Below, piece after piece: positions 24,088 through 47,472 of a stretch of 64,000 bases of DNA. The notes under the pieces are model-generated. The model was not told where the DNA came from, made no database searches, and worked only from the letters and a program-made list of their open reading frames with translations. The position numbers and the translations under genes were made by a program. Source of the DNA: Streptomyces toxytricini (lineage in GTDB: Bacteria; Actinomycetota; Actinomycetes; Streptomycetales; Streptomycetaceae); assembly GCF_014649915.1 (NCBI RefSeq), contig NZ_BMTY01000016.1, positions 93,626 to 157,625 on the forward strand. The letters run 5' to 3'. How positions within the stretch are numbered: position 1 is the stretch's first letter; each line of letters opens with the position of its first letter.

Positions 24088-25157
24088 AGCATGACCAGCT
24101 TTCGGCGACGGCACAGCGCCAGGAACACGGGGGCGCCGATGAAGGCGGTGACGATGCCGACCTGGATTTCGCCGGGGGCGCCGATCACTCGGCCCGCGAT
24201 GTCCGCGCCGATGAGCAGGACGGGTGCGAGGAGCATGGAGTACGCGAGGACCCAGCGCTGGTCGGGGCCGACGACGAACCGGGCGATGTGCGGGACGACG
24301 AGCCCGACGAAGGCGATCGGCCCCGCGGCGGCCGTGGCGGCGCCGCACAGCAGCATGACGCCGACGGCGCCGAGGATCCGCGTGCGGTGGACGTTGACGC
24401 CGAGGGCGCGGCCCATCTGGTCGCCGAGGGCGAGGGCGTTGAGCGAGGGGCCGAGCAGCAGGGCGATGAACAGGCCTGCGGCGATGAACGGGAGGATCAC
24501 GTAGACGACGTCGAGGTAGCGGCCGGCGAGTGAGCCGACCGTCCAGAAGCGGAACTGGTCGAAGGCGCTCGGGTTCAGCAGCAGGACGGCCGAGTTGAAG
24601 GCGTACAGCACGGCGGTCACGGCCGCGCCGGCGACGACCAGGCGGTCCGGTGTGGCGACCTTGCGCCCCGAGGAGCCCAGCAGGTAGACGACGGCCGAGG
24701 CGAGGGCGGCGCCGAGGAACGCGAACCAGACGTAGCCGAGGACGGAGCCGATGCCGAGGAAGGCGAGGGCGACGACGACCCCGGCGGACGATCCGAGGCT
24801 GATGCCGAGGAGGCCCGGCTCGGCGAGCGGGTTGCGGGTCAGCGCCTGCATCAGCGCCCCGGACAGGCCGAGGGCTGCGCCGACGAGCAGGCCGAGAAGG
24901 GTTCTGGGGATGCGGTAGTCGTGGATGATGATCGAGGTCTCGGATCCGTCCGGGTGCCAGAGCACGCTCCAGACCTCGCTGAGCGGCAGGCCCCGCGTCC
25001 CCGTCCACACGCCGAGGAGCGACACCAGGACCAGTGCGGCGAGTACGGCGAGGAGTCCCGCGCCCCGCAGGGCGGTGGCGGTGCCGCGTGCCGGGGGCAC
25101 GACGGCGGGGGCGGCCTCCTCCCGGGACACCGCCTGCGTTTCGACCGGCAACGACAT
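24084..25157 (-). CDS. FecCD-type siderophore permease, first subunit
   Basis: A 357-residue membrane protein. DYRIPRTLLGLLVGAALGLSGALMQALTRNPLAEPGLLGISLGSSAGVV is the FecCD signature; RALGVNVHRTRILGA and AGPIAFVGLVVPHIARFVVG form the ATPase coupling helix and the following segment, with GEIQVGIVTAFIGAPVFLALCRRR at the end. ATG 25157 is preceded by AGGGGGAA. A longer reading to 25232 would run toward the iron-box promoter and is rejected. It is the first gene of the import operon, which continues through the second permease, the ATPase and the amidohydrolase. Confidence 0.94.
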   Translation of the reverse strand: MSLPVETQAVSREEAAPAVVPPARGTATALRGAGLLAVLAALVLVSLLGVWTGTRGLPLSEVWSVLWHPDGSETSIIIHDYRIPRTLLGLLVGAALGLSGALMQALTRNPLAEPGLLGISLGSSAGVVVALAFLGIGSVLGYVWFAFLGAALASAVVYLLGSSGRKVATPDRLVVAGAAVTAVLYAFNSAVLLLNPSAFDQFRFWTVGSLAGRYLDVVYVILPFIAAGLFIALLLGPSLNALALGDQMGRALGVNVHRTRILGAVGVMLLCGAATAAAGPIAFVGLVVPHIARFVVGPDQRWVLAYSMLLAPVLLIGADIAGRVIGAPGEIQVGIVTAFIGAPVFLALCRRRKLVML

Positions 25158-25244
25158 TTCCCCCTGACGGCGGTGCACGCGTACCGCGATCGTTCGTCTG
25201 CTGTAGGGATGGGGCGGCGACTCGGCGCACAAGAGCCTTGCAAC

Positions 25245-25263
25245 TTAGGCGAGGCTAACCGAA
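25245..25263. promoter_or_regulatory. Iron box for the siderophore import operon
   Basis: TTAGGCGAGGCTAACCGAA agrees with the iron-box consensus at 16 of 19 positions. It lies 88 bases before the first permease ATG, in the divergent intergenic space shared with the exporter-fold operon. Confidence 0.82.
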
Positions 25264-25359
25264 CGTGGGGGGCGGGTCAACGTGCGGGAAAGCAGGGCGA
25301 GATGGACTCGCGACCCACACCCGCGGAGACGTTCGAGCACGGCATGGACGACCGATTTC

Positions 25360-25378
25360 TTAGAGTAGCCTTACCTAA
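25360..25378. promoter_or_regulatory. Iron box for the exporter-fold ABC operon
   Basis: TTAGAGTAGCCTTACCTAA; the reverse strand (TTAGGTAAGGCTACTCTAA) matches the consensus at 16 of 19 positions. It ends 28 bases before the first ABC gene at 25407, so it should overlap the promoter or the transcript start. Together with the box at 25245 it makes the 250-base divergent region doubly iron-controlled. Confidence 0.82.
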
Positions 25379-25406
25379 CTTCCCGCAGCTCCGGATGGAG
25401 GGTCAC

Positions 25407-27113
25407 ATGCCAGTTGGAGGACCGACCGGGGGGCTCGTCCTCCGCCGGGCGATCAGGGGACAGCGCCGCAGAGTCGTCTCTGCCTCCCTGCTCGGCATGA
25501 CCCACCAGGGGTGCGAGGCGCTGGTGCCCGTGGTGATCGGCGCCGCCATCGACACCGCGGTCGCCACCGGGTCCGCGCAGTCGCTCCTGCGCTGGCTCCT
25601 GGTGCTCGGCGTCCTCTTCCTCGTGCTGTCCACCTGCTACCGGACCAGCGCGAGGATCGCCGAGGGGGCCGGCGAGCACGCCGCGCACCGGCTCCGCCTC
25701 GAACTCGGCGCCCGCGTGCTCGACCCGCGCGGCGGCGCCGACGCGAACCGGCTGCCGGGCGCGCTCACCAGCATCGCCACCAACGACGCCCGCCGCGTCG
25801 GCTCGGTCGCCACCGTCCTCCCCTACGGCTGTGCGGCGATCGCCGCCCTCACCGTCAGCGCCGTGGCCCTGCTGCGGATCTCCGTGCCGCTCGGCCTGCT
25901 CGTACTGCTCGGCATCCCGCCGCTGCTGTGGCTCGGCCACCGCATCAGCCGGCCCCTGGAGCGGCGCAGCGAGGCCGAGCAGGAGAGCGCCGCGCACGCC
26001 TCCGGCGTCGCCGCCGACCTGGTCTCCGGGCTGCGCGTCCTCAAGGGCATGGGCGCCGAGGCGGCCGCCGTGGCCCGCTACCGCACCACCAGCCAGGACT
26101 CCCTCGCCGCGGCACTGCGCGCGGCCCGCAGCCGCGCCGGGCACGAGGGCGCACTGCTCGCCCTGACCGGGGTGTTCATCGCGGCCATCGGCATCGCCGG
26201 CGCCTACCTCGCGATGGACGGCAGCATCAGCGTCGGCGACCTGGTCGCCGCCGTCGGCCTCGCCCAGTTCCTCCTCGGCCCCTTCCAGCTGCTGGCCTAC
26301 TCCAACGCCGAGTTCGCCCAGGCGCGCGCCTCCGCCCGGCGGATCGCCGAGGTCCTCGCCTCCCCCGCCGCCGTCGACGGCGGGGAACGGCAGCCCGACG
26401 GCCCGGACACCGGCGCCGGGCACCTCCGGCTGCGGGACGTCCGCCTCGGCGCCCTGCGCGGGGTCGACCTCGACTTCCCCGCCGGCAGCCTCACCGGCGT
26501 CGTCACCCGGGACCCGGCCGCCGCCCACGACCTGCTCCTCGCCCTCGCCCGGGAGACCGACCCGGCCGGCGGACGCGTCGAACTCGACGGCGTGCCCCTG
26601 ACCGAGCTCGACCCCGACCGGCTGCGCCGCACCGTCCTCGTCGCCCACCACGACGCCGACCTCTTCGAGGCCAGCCTCCTGGACAACGTACGGGCGGGTG
26701 CCGCCGATTCCGCCGCGGACGCCGTCGACGCCGCCCTGGCCGCCTCCACCGCAGACGAGGTCGCCGCGCTGCTCCCCGACGGGGCGGACACCGTCCTCGC
26801 CGAACGCGGCCGGTCCCTCTCCGGCGGCCAGCGCCAGCGCGTCGCCCTCGCCCGGGCCCTCGCCGCCGACCGCGCCGTCCTCGTCCTGCACGACCCGACC
26901 ACCGCCGTGGACACCGTCACCGAGTCCCGGATCGCCGCCCGCCTGCGGGAGGTCCGCCGGGGCCGCACCACCGTCCTGATCACGACCAGCCCGGCCCTCC
27001 TCGCGGAGACCGACCGGGTCGTCGTCCTCGACGGGGGAACCGTCGCCGCCGCCGGCGCGCACACCGAACTCGTCACCACCGACGAGGCCTACCGCACGGC
27101 GGTGCTCGCATGA
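25407..27113 (+). CDS. Exporter-fold ABC half-transporter with degenerate ATP-binding motifs
   Basis: A 568-residue fusion of a six-helix membrane domain (about 1-310) and an ATPase domain. The signature LSGGQRQRVALARAL (about residue 471) is intact. The Walker A site is lost: where G-x-x-G-x-G-K-S/T should be, it reads VVTRDPAAAHDLL with no Lys. Walker B reads VLVLHDPTTAVD, with His for Asp and Asp for the catalytic Glu. It can therefore only lend its signature to the partner's ATP site. GGAG precedes the ATG at 25407. The stop overlaps the partner gene by ATGA. Type-IV exporter folds also include siderophore importers such as IrtAB, so the direction is unproven. Confidence 0.9.
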   Translation: MPVGGPTGGLVLRRAIRGQRRRVVSASLLGMTHQGCEALVPVVIGAAIDTAVATGSAQSLLRWLLVLGVLFLVLSTCYRTSARIAEGAGEHAAHRLRLELGARVLDPRGGADANRLPGALTSIATNDARRVGSVATVLPYGCAAIAALTVSAVALLRISVPLGLLVLLGIPPLLWLGHRISRPLERRSEAEQESAAHASGVAADLVSGLRVLKGMGAEAAAVARYRTTSQDSLAAALRAARSRAGHEGALLALTGVFIAAIGIAGAYLAMDGSISVGDLVAAVGLAQFLLGPFQLLAYSNAEFAQARASARRIAEVLASPAAVDGGERQPDGPDTGAGHLRLRDVRLGALRGVDLDFPAGSLTGVVTRDPAAAHDLLLALARETDPAGGRVELDGVPLTELDPDRLRRTVLVAHHDADLFEASLLDNVRAGAADSAADAVDAALAASTADEVAALLPDGADTVLAERGRSLSGGQRQRVALARALAADRAVLVLHDPTTAVDTVTESRIAARLREVRRGRTTVLITTSPALLAETDRVVVLDGGTVAAAGAHTELVTTDEAYRTAVLA

Positions 27114-29089
27114 CCGCCGCACACGAGGACCGCACGGGCCCCGCCGAACCGGGGACGGAGAGGGACAGGGACATGAGCGGGACCAGCACGCACGACGGCA
27201 CGGACCGCGCGCTCCTGCCCACCGCCGGCGGCGCGGAGAGCCGGGCCGCGCTCCGCACCATCCTCCACGGCCACCGGCTCCTCGCTGCCGGCGCCGTCCT
27301 CGTCCTGGTCGTCGGGACCGGGATCGGCCTGCTGACCGCCCCGCTGCTCGGCCACGTCGTCGACCTGGTCGTCGACCAGGAGGGGCCGCGGGCCCTGACC
27401 CTCCCGCTGGTGCTGCTCGTCGCGGTCGCGCTGGCCCGCGGCGCCGCCGGCGCGGCCGGCAGCGCCCTCGTGGCCCGGCTCGGCGAGACCGTCCTCGCCG
27501 CCGTGCGCGAGCGGTTCATCGAACGGGCGCTGCGGCTGCCCCTCGAACGGGTCGAAGCAGCCGGCTCCGGAGACCTCGTCTCCCGCGTCACCAGCGACGT
27601 CGCCGTGATCGCCAAGTCGGTGCGGCAGGCCCTGCCCGAGTTCACCCGCTCCGCGCTCACCATCCTCCTCACGCTCGTCGGACTCGCCGTCCTCGACTGG
27701 CGGTTCCTCCTCGCCGCCCTGCTGGCCGTGCCCGTCCAGGTGCTGTCCGTCCGCTGGTACCTGCGCCGCGCGGCACCCGTGTACGCCGAACACCGCGTCG
27801 CCACCGGCGCCCTCCAGCACCAGCTGCTCGACAGCATCGGCGGGGTGCGCACCGTGCGCGCCTTCCGGCTGAACGAGCGGCACACCGGCCTGCTCGCCGA
27901 CCGGTCGGGCGCCGCCCGCGACGTGGCGCTGCGCGGGCTGCACATCGTCACCGGCTTCTTCTCCCGGCTGAACCTGGCCGAGTACATCGGGCTCGCCGCC
28001 ATGCTCGGAACCGGTTTCCTGCTCGTCCGGAACGGCTCGGTGAGCATCGGCACGGCCACCGCGGCCGCCCTGTACTTCCACAGCCTCTTCAACCCGGTCA
28101 ACGCCGCGCTGTTCCTCCTCGACGACGCCCAGTCCGCGGGCGCGAGCTTCGCCCGCCTCATCGGCGTCGCGAACCTGCCCGCCGAGCCGGCGCCGCGGAG
28201 CGGGAGCGTCCCGGCCGACGGCTCGGTGAAGGTGACCGGGCTCGGCCACGCGTACGCCGACGGGCCGCCCGTCCTGAGCGGCGTCGACCTCGACGTGCAC
28301 AGCGGCGAGCGGGTGGCGCTGGTCGGCGCGAGCGGCGCCGGCAAGACCACCCTGGCGAAGGTCGTCGCCGGCGTGCACACGCCCGCGAGCGGGACGATCT
28401 CCCTCGGCGGGGTCGACGTCCGCGAGCTGGGTCCGGAGGGGGTACGCCGCGCCGTGACCCTGATCAGCCAGGAAGTGCACGTCTTCGCAGGCCCGTTGGC
28501 CGAGGACCTGCGGCTGGCCCGGCCGGAGGCCTCGGACGCGGAGCTGCGCGGCGCGCTCGACGCGGTGGGTGCGCTGGAGTGGGCGGAGGCCCTGCCCGAC
28601 GGTCTCGCGACCGTGGTCGGCGAGGGCGGGCACCGGCTGACCGTCGCCCAGGCCCAGCACCTGGCGCTCGCCCGGCTCGTGCTCGCCGACCCGCCCGTCG
28701 CGATCCTGGACGAGGCGACCGCCGACGCGGGCAGCGCGGGCGCCCGGGTGCTGGAGGAGGCGGCCGCGCGCGCCCTGGTGGGCCGTACGGGCCTCCTGGT
28801 CGCCCACCGCCTGCCGCAGGCCGCGGCGGCGGACCGCGTGGTCGTCCTGGACGGCGGCCGGGTCGTCGAAACGGGCACGCACGACGAACTCGTCGCGGCG
28901 GGCGGCCGCTACGCGGCGCTGTGGTCGGCCTGGTCGAACAGCCGCCGGAGCGCGGACGCCCCCGCGCCCGCCTCGGCGGAGCCGACCCCGGTCCCTCCCG
29001 CGGACCGTACGCAGGCCGGCGCGGCCGATGACCACCTGTCGGCGGACGCGGTGATCCGGCCGGCGGCCGGCGGACCCGGCCGCCGTTGA
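27110..29089 (+). CDS. Exporter-fold ABC half-transporter with intact Walker motifs and degenerate signature
   Basis: A 659-residue half-transporter. An N-terminal polar leader of about 45 residues precedes the membrane domain (about 60-370). The ATPase domain has Walker A GASGAGKTTL (about residue 405), Q-loop ISQEVHVFAG, and Walker B VAILDEATADAGS with the catalytic Glu. Its signature is LTVAQAQHLALARL instead of LSGGQ. It complements the first subunit: one good composite site from its Walker motifs plus the partner's signature, and one dead site. A 50-residue disordered C terminus follows. A hairpin lies just after the stop. The likely role is secretion of the desferri-siderophore, or membrane passage of the ferric form. 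Confidence 0.9.
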   Translation: MTAAHEDRTGPAEPGTERDRDMSGTSTHDGTDRALLPTAGGAESRAALRTILHGHRLLAAGAVLVLVVGTGIGLLTAPLLGHVVDLVVDQEGPRALTLPLVLLVAVALARGAAGAAGSALVARLGETVLAAVRERFIERALRLPLERVEAAGSGDLVSRVTSDVAVIAKSVRQALPEFTRSALTILLTLVGLAVLDWRFLLAALLAVPVQVLSVRWYLRRAAPVYAEHRVATGALQHQLLDSIGGVRTVRAFRLNERHTGLLADRSGAARDVALRGLHIVTGFFSRLNLAEYIGLAAMLGTGFLLVRNGSVSIGTATAAALYFHSLFNPVNAALFLLDDAQSAGASFARLIGVANLPAEPAPRSGSVPADGSVKVTGLGHAYADGPPVLSGVDLDVHSGERVALVGASGAGKTTLAKVVAGVHTPASGTISLGGVDVRELGPEGVRRAVTLISQEVHVFAGPLAEDLRLARPEASDAELRGALDAVGALEWAEALPDGLATVVGEGGHRLTVAQAQHLALARLVLADPPVAILDEATADAGSAGARVLEEAAARALVGRTGLLVAHRLPQAAAADRVVVLDGGRVVETGTHDELVAAGGRYAALWSAWSNSRRSADAPAPASAEPTPVPPADRTQAGAADDHLSADAVIRPAAGGPGRR

Positions 29090-29094
29090 AGCGA

Positions 29095-29138
29095 CAGTGC
29101 TGGTCGCAGCCGTCGACGAATGGCCGCGACCAGCACTG
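29095..29138. terminator. Bidirectional hairpin terminator between convergent genes
   Basis: A perfect 13-base stem (29095-29107 CAGTGCTGGTCGC, 29126-29138 its complement) with an 18-base loop. It starts five bases after the ABC stop and sits before the stop of the convergent gene at 29162, so it can end both transcripts. Confidence 0.75.
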
Positions 29139-29161
29139 CCGTGGCGTCGGTACCCGGCGGC

Positions 29162-30085
29162 TCAGGCCTCGCACTGCATCCAGGTGTCGCCGCCGCGGAT
29201 CCAGAGAACACCATCGCGTCCCTGAACGCAGCGCCTGGTCACCGGCTCCGGTAGCAGGAGTCGCTCACGGGAGGTGATCACCCAGGCTCCGTCGACGAGT
29301 TCGGCGCGGTTCAGCTCGATGCCGGGCCTGTTGCGGAACTCGTGGCTGAGGACCATCCGGGTGCCGCGTACGGCGATGCCGTCGGATTCCCTCAGGGGGT
29401 GGCGGTAGCTGGTGGTGCCGCCGGCGGAGGGGTCGACGCGGGACAGGAAGGAACCTTCGTGGCCGTACCAGCCCAGCCAGGCCACGTCGCCCTCGGTGGC
29501 GCCCGCGATCCCTCCGAGGGGCAGCACAGGGAGCCGTTGTCGGCCCAGAGGGCCCCAGGTCCGGGTGCCGTCGGTGTCCCAGCGGGCCAGTCCCTCGCTG
29601 GACGCGGGGTGGCTTCCGTAAATGCCCTCGTCACCGTGTGAAGTCCAGATGCCGCCGTCGCGGTCGGTGAGGACGTAGTCGATGTCGTCGCCGATGCAGA
29701 GGTGATCCACCGGGTAGCCCCCGCGGGAGTACACCGTCGCGTTGCTCTCCCACCTCCCCGTCCTGTCGCGGTGTGCACGGGATGAGGCCAGCAGGAACCG
29801 CGACCACGAGAGCAGGGCCAGGTGGCCGGTGTGCGCCGTGAGGCCGGTCACCGGAGTGCGGTGCTCCACCCCGTCCGAAATCACGACCAGTACGCCGTCG
29901 CACGGAGCGGTCACGTGCCAGCCGACCCATCCCCTGGTGTACGGGGAGCGGGTCAGGCTCCGTTCGTGGACCAGCACGACCGCGAGTTCGCGGTTCGGCC
30001 CGACGGTCCACCACAGGGCTCGCCATCCGGCCAGGGCGTCCCCGGAGGGCAGGCTCCACACGAAGCGCAGGTCACCAGGCGTCAT
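29162..30085 (-). CDS. Hypothetical protein, possibly beta-propeller
   Basis: A 307-residue soluble protein with many Trp, Gly and Asp residues. Repeating blade-like segments end in aromatic/Gly turns (GGIWTSHGDEGIYGSHP, RTWGPLGRQRLPVLPLGG, DVAWLGWYGHEGSFLSRVD, DGVLWIRGGDTWMQC). This pattern suggests a WD- or Kelch-like propeller, but I do not recognise a family. ATG 30085 (MTPGDLRFVW) is chosen; a GTG two codons upstream is possible. It is inside the siderophore locus, between the exporter-fold genes and the NRPS operon, without an iron box, so its role there is doubtful. Confidence 0.6.
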   Translation of the reverse strand: MTPGDLRFVWSLPSGDALAGWRALWWTVGPNRELAVVLVHERSLTRSPYTRGWVGWHVTAPCDGVLVVISDGVEHRTPVTGLTAHTGHLALLSWSRFLLASSRAHRDRTGRWESNATVYSRGGYPVDHLCIGDDIDYVLTDRDGGIWTSHGDEGIYGSHPASSEGLARWDTDGTRTWGPLGRQRLPVLPLGGIAGATEGDVAWLGWYGHEGSFLSRVDPSAGGTTSYRHPLRESDGIAVRGTRMVLSHEFRNRPGIELNRAELVDGAWVITSRERLLLPEPVTRRCVQGRDGVLWIRGGDTWMQCEA

Positions 30086-30219
30086 CGACACACCCTTGGG
30101 ACTCCGGGCCCCGACGGCGCCCGAAGAGACGCACCTTACCGGACGGCGGCTCGATGTCTTCGGCTCACGCCGGGCACCGGCCGTCCGTAGGGCCTGCTGA
30201 TCCGCAGCGCGCGCCGCCG

Positions 30220-30244
30220 CCCGCGGAGGAAGGTCCTCCGCGGG
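30220..30244. terminator. Hairpin terminator downstream of the NRPS-mbtH operon
   Basis: A perfect 11-base stem (CCCGCGGAGGA / TCCTCCGCGGG) with a three-base loop, 27 bases past the mbtH stop on the minus strand. It separates the NRPS operon from the hypothetical gene at 29162. Confidence 0.75.
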
Positions 30245-30270
30245 CAGCGGTTTCGGTGCGGGCGGGTGGG

Positions 30271-30476
30271 TCAGGGCTGGACGGCGGCGAGGCTCGCCGG
30301 CCTCAGGTCCGTCCAGTGCTCCTCCACATACGCCAGGCAGGCCTCGCGGGTGTCGGGGCCGGCGGCGGTGCGCCAGCCGGCCGGGACCTCGGCGAAGGAC
30401 GGCCACAGCGAGTGCTGGTTCTCGTCGTTCACCAGGACCAGGAAGGTGCCCTGCGGGTCCTCGAACGGGTTGGTGC

Positions 30477-30480
<4 letters not shown>
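30271..30480 (-). CDS. MbtH-like NRPS activator protein
   Basis: A 69-residue protein reading NPFEDPQGTFLVLVNDENQHSLWPSFAEVPAGW and later REACLAYVEEHWTDLRP, the complete MbtH family pattern including the conserved Trp residues. Such proteins bind and stabilise adenylation domains. The ATG overlaps the NRPS stop by four bases, so it is made together with the synthetase it serves. Confidence 0.97.
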
Positions 30481-44732
<14,252 letters not shown>

Positions 44733-44799
44733 CGTACGTTGTGGCCTTTCCCTGGTGGTGCGGCGGTGAGGGGCTGGAGGCGGGTGCGGGTCGGGCCGC

Positions 44800-44824
44800 G
44801 GGGGAGGCCGCGTCGTCCTCCCCC
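44800..44824. terminator. Hairpin between the binding-protein gene and the NRPS gene
   Basis: An eight-base stem (GGGGGAGG / CCTCCCCC) with a nine-base loop in the 114-base gap. It may act as a partial terminator, letting the lipoprotein be made in larger amounts than the giant synthetase, or protect the 3' end of the upstream message. Confidence 0.45.
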
Positions 44825-44846
44825 GCCCCGCCTCTGCGGTGTGGTG

Positions 44847-45896
44847 CTACTTCACGGCTGTGAGGAGCGGCTCGATCTCGGTGATGGCGTAGGGGATCGA
44901 CAGGACCGTGTTGAAGGAGAACGCGGCGCCGACGTCCGGGTCCTGGTAGGGCACGAAGAGGTCGCGCTTCTCCTGGTGGACCTTCAGGTTCTTGTAGAGC
45001 GGCTCGGCCTTGATGCGGTCGTTGGCGCTGCTGCTGGAGGTGACCCAGACGACGCGGTCGACGTCGAGGACGTTCAGCTTCTCGGCGCTGAGCTCGGCGA
45101 CGTTGAAGCCGGGCTTGGCGAGGGTGTCGATCTCGGGCTTGAGCTTGAAGCCGAGCTCCTGGAAGAAGATCGACTTGGGGTCGGTCTTCGTGAAGGCCGA
45201 GTACTTGCCGGCCTCGAAGCTGTCGGCGACGACGAGGGTCTTCTGCGCGAACTCGGGGTGCTTCTCGCGGACGGCCTTGAAGCGGGCGTCGACGTCGGCG
45301 ATCAGCTTGTCGGTCTCTGCGGCCTTCCCGAGGGACTTGCCGATCTGCCGGGTCATCACCTGCCAGGAGGCGCCGTAGTCGGGCAGGTCCTTGGGCTGGG
45401 CGACGACCTTGGTGAACTTCGAGAGCGTGTCGTACTGCTCCTTCTTCATGCCCGAGTACTGGGCGATGACGAGGTCCGGCTTGAGTGCCGCGATCTTCTC
45501 GATGTTGTACTCGTCGCGCTCACCGACGATCTCCGGCTTCGCGGACCCCCACTTGTCCTTCGTCCACGGCCACTTGCCGTACGGCTGCTCCTTGAACCAG
45601 TCCACCGCGCCGACCGGCTTGACGCCGAGCGCGAGGACGGCGTCCTGGTCGGAGAGGCCCAGGGTGACGACCCGCTTGGGCTCCTTGTCGATCGTGGTGC
45701 TGCCGTACTTGTGCTCGACCGTCACCGGGAAGGCGGCGGACGTGGTGCCGGCGTCGGCGGGGGCCTCGGGCTTGGACTCCGCCTTCTCGGAGCCGCCCCC
45801 ACAGGCGGACAGGGCGAGGGCGGCGGCCGTTGCGACGGCCAGGCGTGGCAGGTGGGTGACGAACCGCTGCAGAGCGGGGCGCGAACCGTTGGACAC
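44847..45896 (-). CDS. Iron-siderophore-binding lipoprotein
   Basis: A 349-residue substrate-binding protein from a GTG with AAAGGAA upstream. A signal peptide ends with the lipobox ALSAC (Cys32), followed by an Ala/Pro/Glu linker. The mature part has the class-III binding-protein pattern: PKRVVTLGLSDQDAVLALGVKPVGAVDW, then IAALKPDLVIA, a long helix (KAAETDKLIADVDARFKAVREKH), LVVADSFEAGKYSAF and VWVTSSSSANDRIKAEPLY. It would deliver the ferric siderophore to the FecCD permeases encoded about 20 kb away at 22.8-25.2 kb. It lies between the monooxygenase and NRPS genes in the same direction. Confidence 0.94.
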   Translation of the reverse strand: MSNGSRPALQRFVTHLPRLAVATAAALALSACGGGSEKAESKPEAPADAGTTSAAFPVTVEHKYGSTTIDKEPKRVVTLGLSDQDAVLALGVKPVGAVDWFKEQPYGKWPWTKDKWGSAKPEIVGERDEYNIEKIAALKPDLVIAQYSGMKKEQYDTLSKFTKVVAQPKDLPDYGASWQVMTRQIGKSLGKAAETDKLIADVDARFKAVREKHPEFAQKTLVVADSFEAGKYSAFTKTDPKSIFFQELGFKLKPEIDTLAKPGFNVAELSAEKLNVLDVDRVVWVTSSSSANDRIKAEPLYKNLKVHQEKRDLFVPYQDPDVGAAFSFNTVLSIPYAITEIEPLLTAVK

Positions 45897-46026
45897 AGAT
45901 GTTCCTTTCGGGGATCTCACAGTGCGTGCCCCGACCACCGGGGCGCGGCTGCGCTGCCCGGCGGGCGAGGCGTGTGGGGGGCTCGGCCAGGACGGGGCCC
46001 CGGGGTTGCGGGGGACGGCGGGGCCG

Positions 46027-47382
46027 TCAGCTGGCCAGGCCGATCCCGTCGGCGACCGGGCGGGGCCTGTTCTGCGCGGGCGCCGCGGGACCCCGGTCGA
46101 GGATGGAGTCGAGGATCTCGCCGACCCTGACGGCCGTGTTGGAGAGCAGGGACGACGTGATGCCGTGGGTGTGCTCGGTGCCGCCCTGGAGGTAGATGCT
46201 GCAGCGCAGTTCCGGGTCGGTGGTGAGCCGGTAGTCCCGTTCGACGCGGACGCGGCCCTCCTCGTCGCGCAGGCAGTGCTCGGCGACGGGGCCGAGGAGG
46301 CCGGTGGGGTCGGCGGGGCTGTAGCCGGTGGCGTAGACGACGACGTCGGCGTCGAGGACCGTCTCCCCCCCGGTGACCAGGGAGGTGATGCGGGCACGGA
46401 CCCTGCCGTCGGCCTCCTCGACGCCGGTGAGGCGGGAGACGTTGATGAAGCGGAGGCGTTCGGTGCCGAGGACCTTCTCCTGGTACGCCTGCCGGTACAG
46501 GTCGTCGATGAGGTCGATGTCGACGACCGAGTAGTTGGTGTTGCCGTGGTAGTCCATCAGCTTGCGCTTGACGTCCCCGGGGGCGGCGAAGTACTCGTCG
46601 ACGGCGGCCGGGTCGAAGATGCGGTTGGCGAAGCTGCTGTCGTCGGCGGGGCTGTAGCCGTAGCGGGAGAAGACGGCGCAGATCTCGGCCTCGGGGAAGC
46701 GGCGGTGCAGGTAGGCGACATTCTCGGCGGCGCTCTGCCCGGCGCCCACGACGACGAAGCGGCCGGGGTTCGCGCCGCCCAGGGCCTCCACCTTCGTGAG
46801 CAGCTCGGAGTTGTGCCACACGCGGTCGGTACGCTCCACGCCCTCGGGCATCAGCGGGCGCAGGCCGGTGCCGATGACGAGGTTGCGGGCGCGGTGGACC
46901 ACGGTGTCGGTGCCGGAGCGGGCCGTGACGTCGAGGTACTCGATGGCGCCGTCCCGGACGACCGGCTCGATGGCGACGACCTCGTGCCCGTAGGACACCA
47001 TGTCGTCGACCTTGGCGGCCGCCCACTCGAAGTAGTCGTGGAACTCGACGCGGAGCGGGAAGAGGTTCTTGTGGTTGACGAAGTCGACGAGCCGGCCCCT
47101 GCTCTGCAGGTAGCACAGGAAGCTGTATTCGCTGGTCGGGTTCCGCAGCGTCACGAGGTCCTTGAGGAAGGACACCTGCATGGTCGCGTCGTCGATCAGC
47201 ATGCCGCGGTGCCAGCCGAAGCCGGGCTGCCGCTCGAAGAAGTGAGCGGTGACGGCCTCCTGCCTTCCGACGCGGGCGTTGTGCTCGCTCAGAGCTATCG
47301 CCATGGCCACATTGGACGGCCCGAAGCCGATGCCAATGAGGTCGTGGACCAGAGGGGCGTCGCCAGGAAGACCCTGAGACAT
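46027..47382 (-). CDS. L-ornithine N5-monooxygenase
   Basis: A 451-residue flavin N-monooxygenase. DLIGIGFGPSNVAMAIAL is the FAD-binding motif, RFVVVGAGQSAAENVAYL the NADPH-binding motif, and VVVYATGYSPADP the C-terminal ATGY motif. MQVSFLKDLVTLRNPTSEYSFLCYL is the substrate-side segment of SidA/PvdA/CchB enzymes. It makes N5-hydroxyornithine, the first committed step. It is the first gene of the minus-strand operon and follows an iron box 90 bases upstream. The binding-protein gene starts 130 bases downstream. Confidence 0.96.
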   Translation of the reverse strand: MSQGLPGDAPLVHDLIGIGFGPSNVAMAIALSEHNARVGRQEAVTAHFFERQPGFGWHRGMLIDDATMQVSFLKDLVTLRNPTSEYSFLCYLQSRGRLVDFVNHKNLFPLRVEFHDYFEWAAAKVDDMVSYGHEVVAIEPVVRDGAIEYLDVTARSGTDTVVHRARNLVIGTGLRPLMPEGVERTDRVWHNSELLTKVEALGGANPGRFVVVGAGQSAAENVAYLHRRFPEAEICAVFSRYGYSPADDSSFANRIFDPAAVDEYFAAPGDVKRKLMDYHGNTNYSVVDIDLIDDLYRQAYQEKVLGTERLRFINVSRLTGVEEADGRVRARITSLVTGGETVLDADVVVYATGYSPADPTGLLGPVAEHCLRDEEGRVRVERDYRLTTDPELRCSIYLQGGTEHTHGITSSLLSNTAVRVGEILDSILDRGPAAPAQNRPRPVADGIGLAS

Positions 47383-47472
47383 GTCACTCCCATCGTGCGG
47401 AACTGCCGCCTGTGAGGCGTGGGGCGAAAAGAACGCGACACCGGCCCGGGGTCACCGTAAGCCGGCGGAAAC

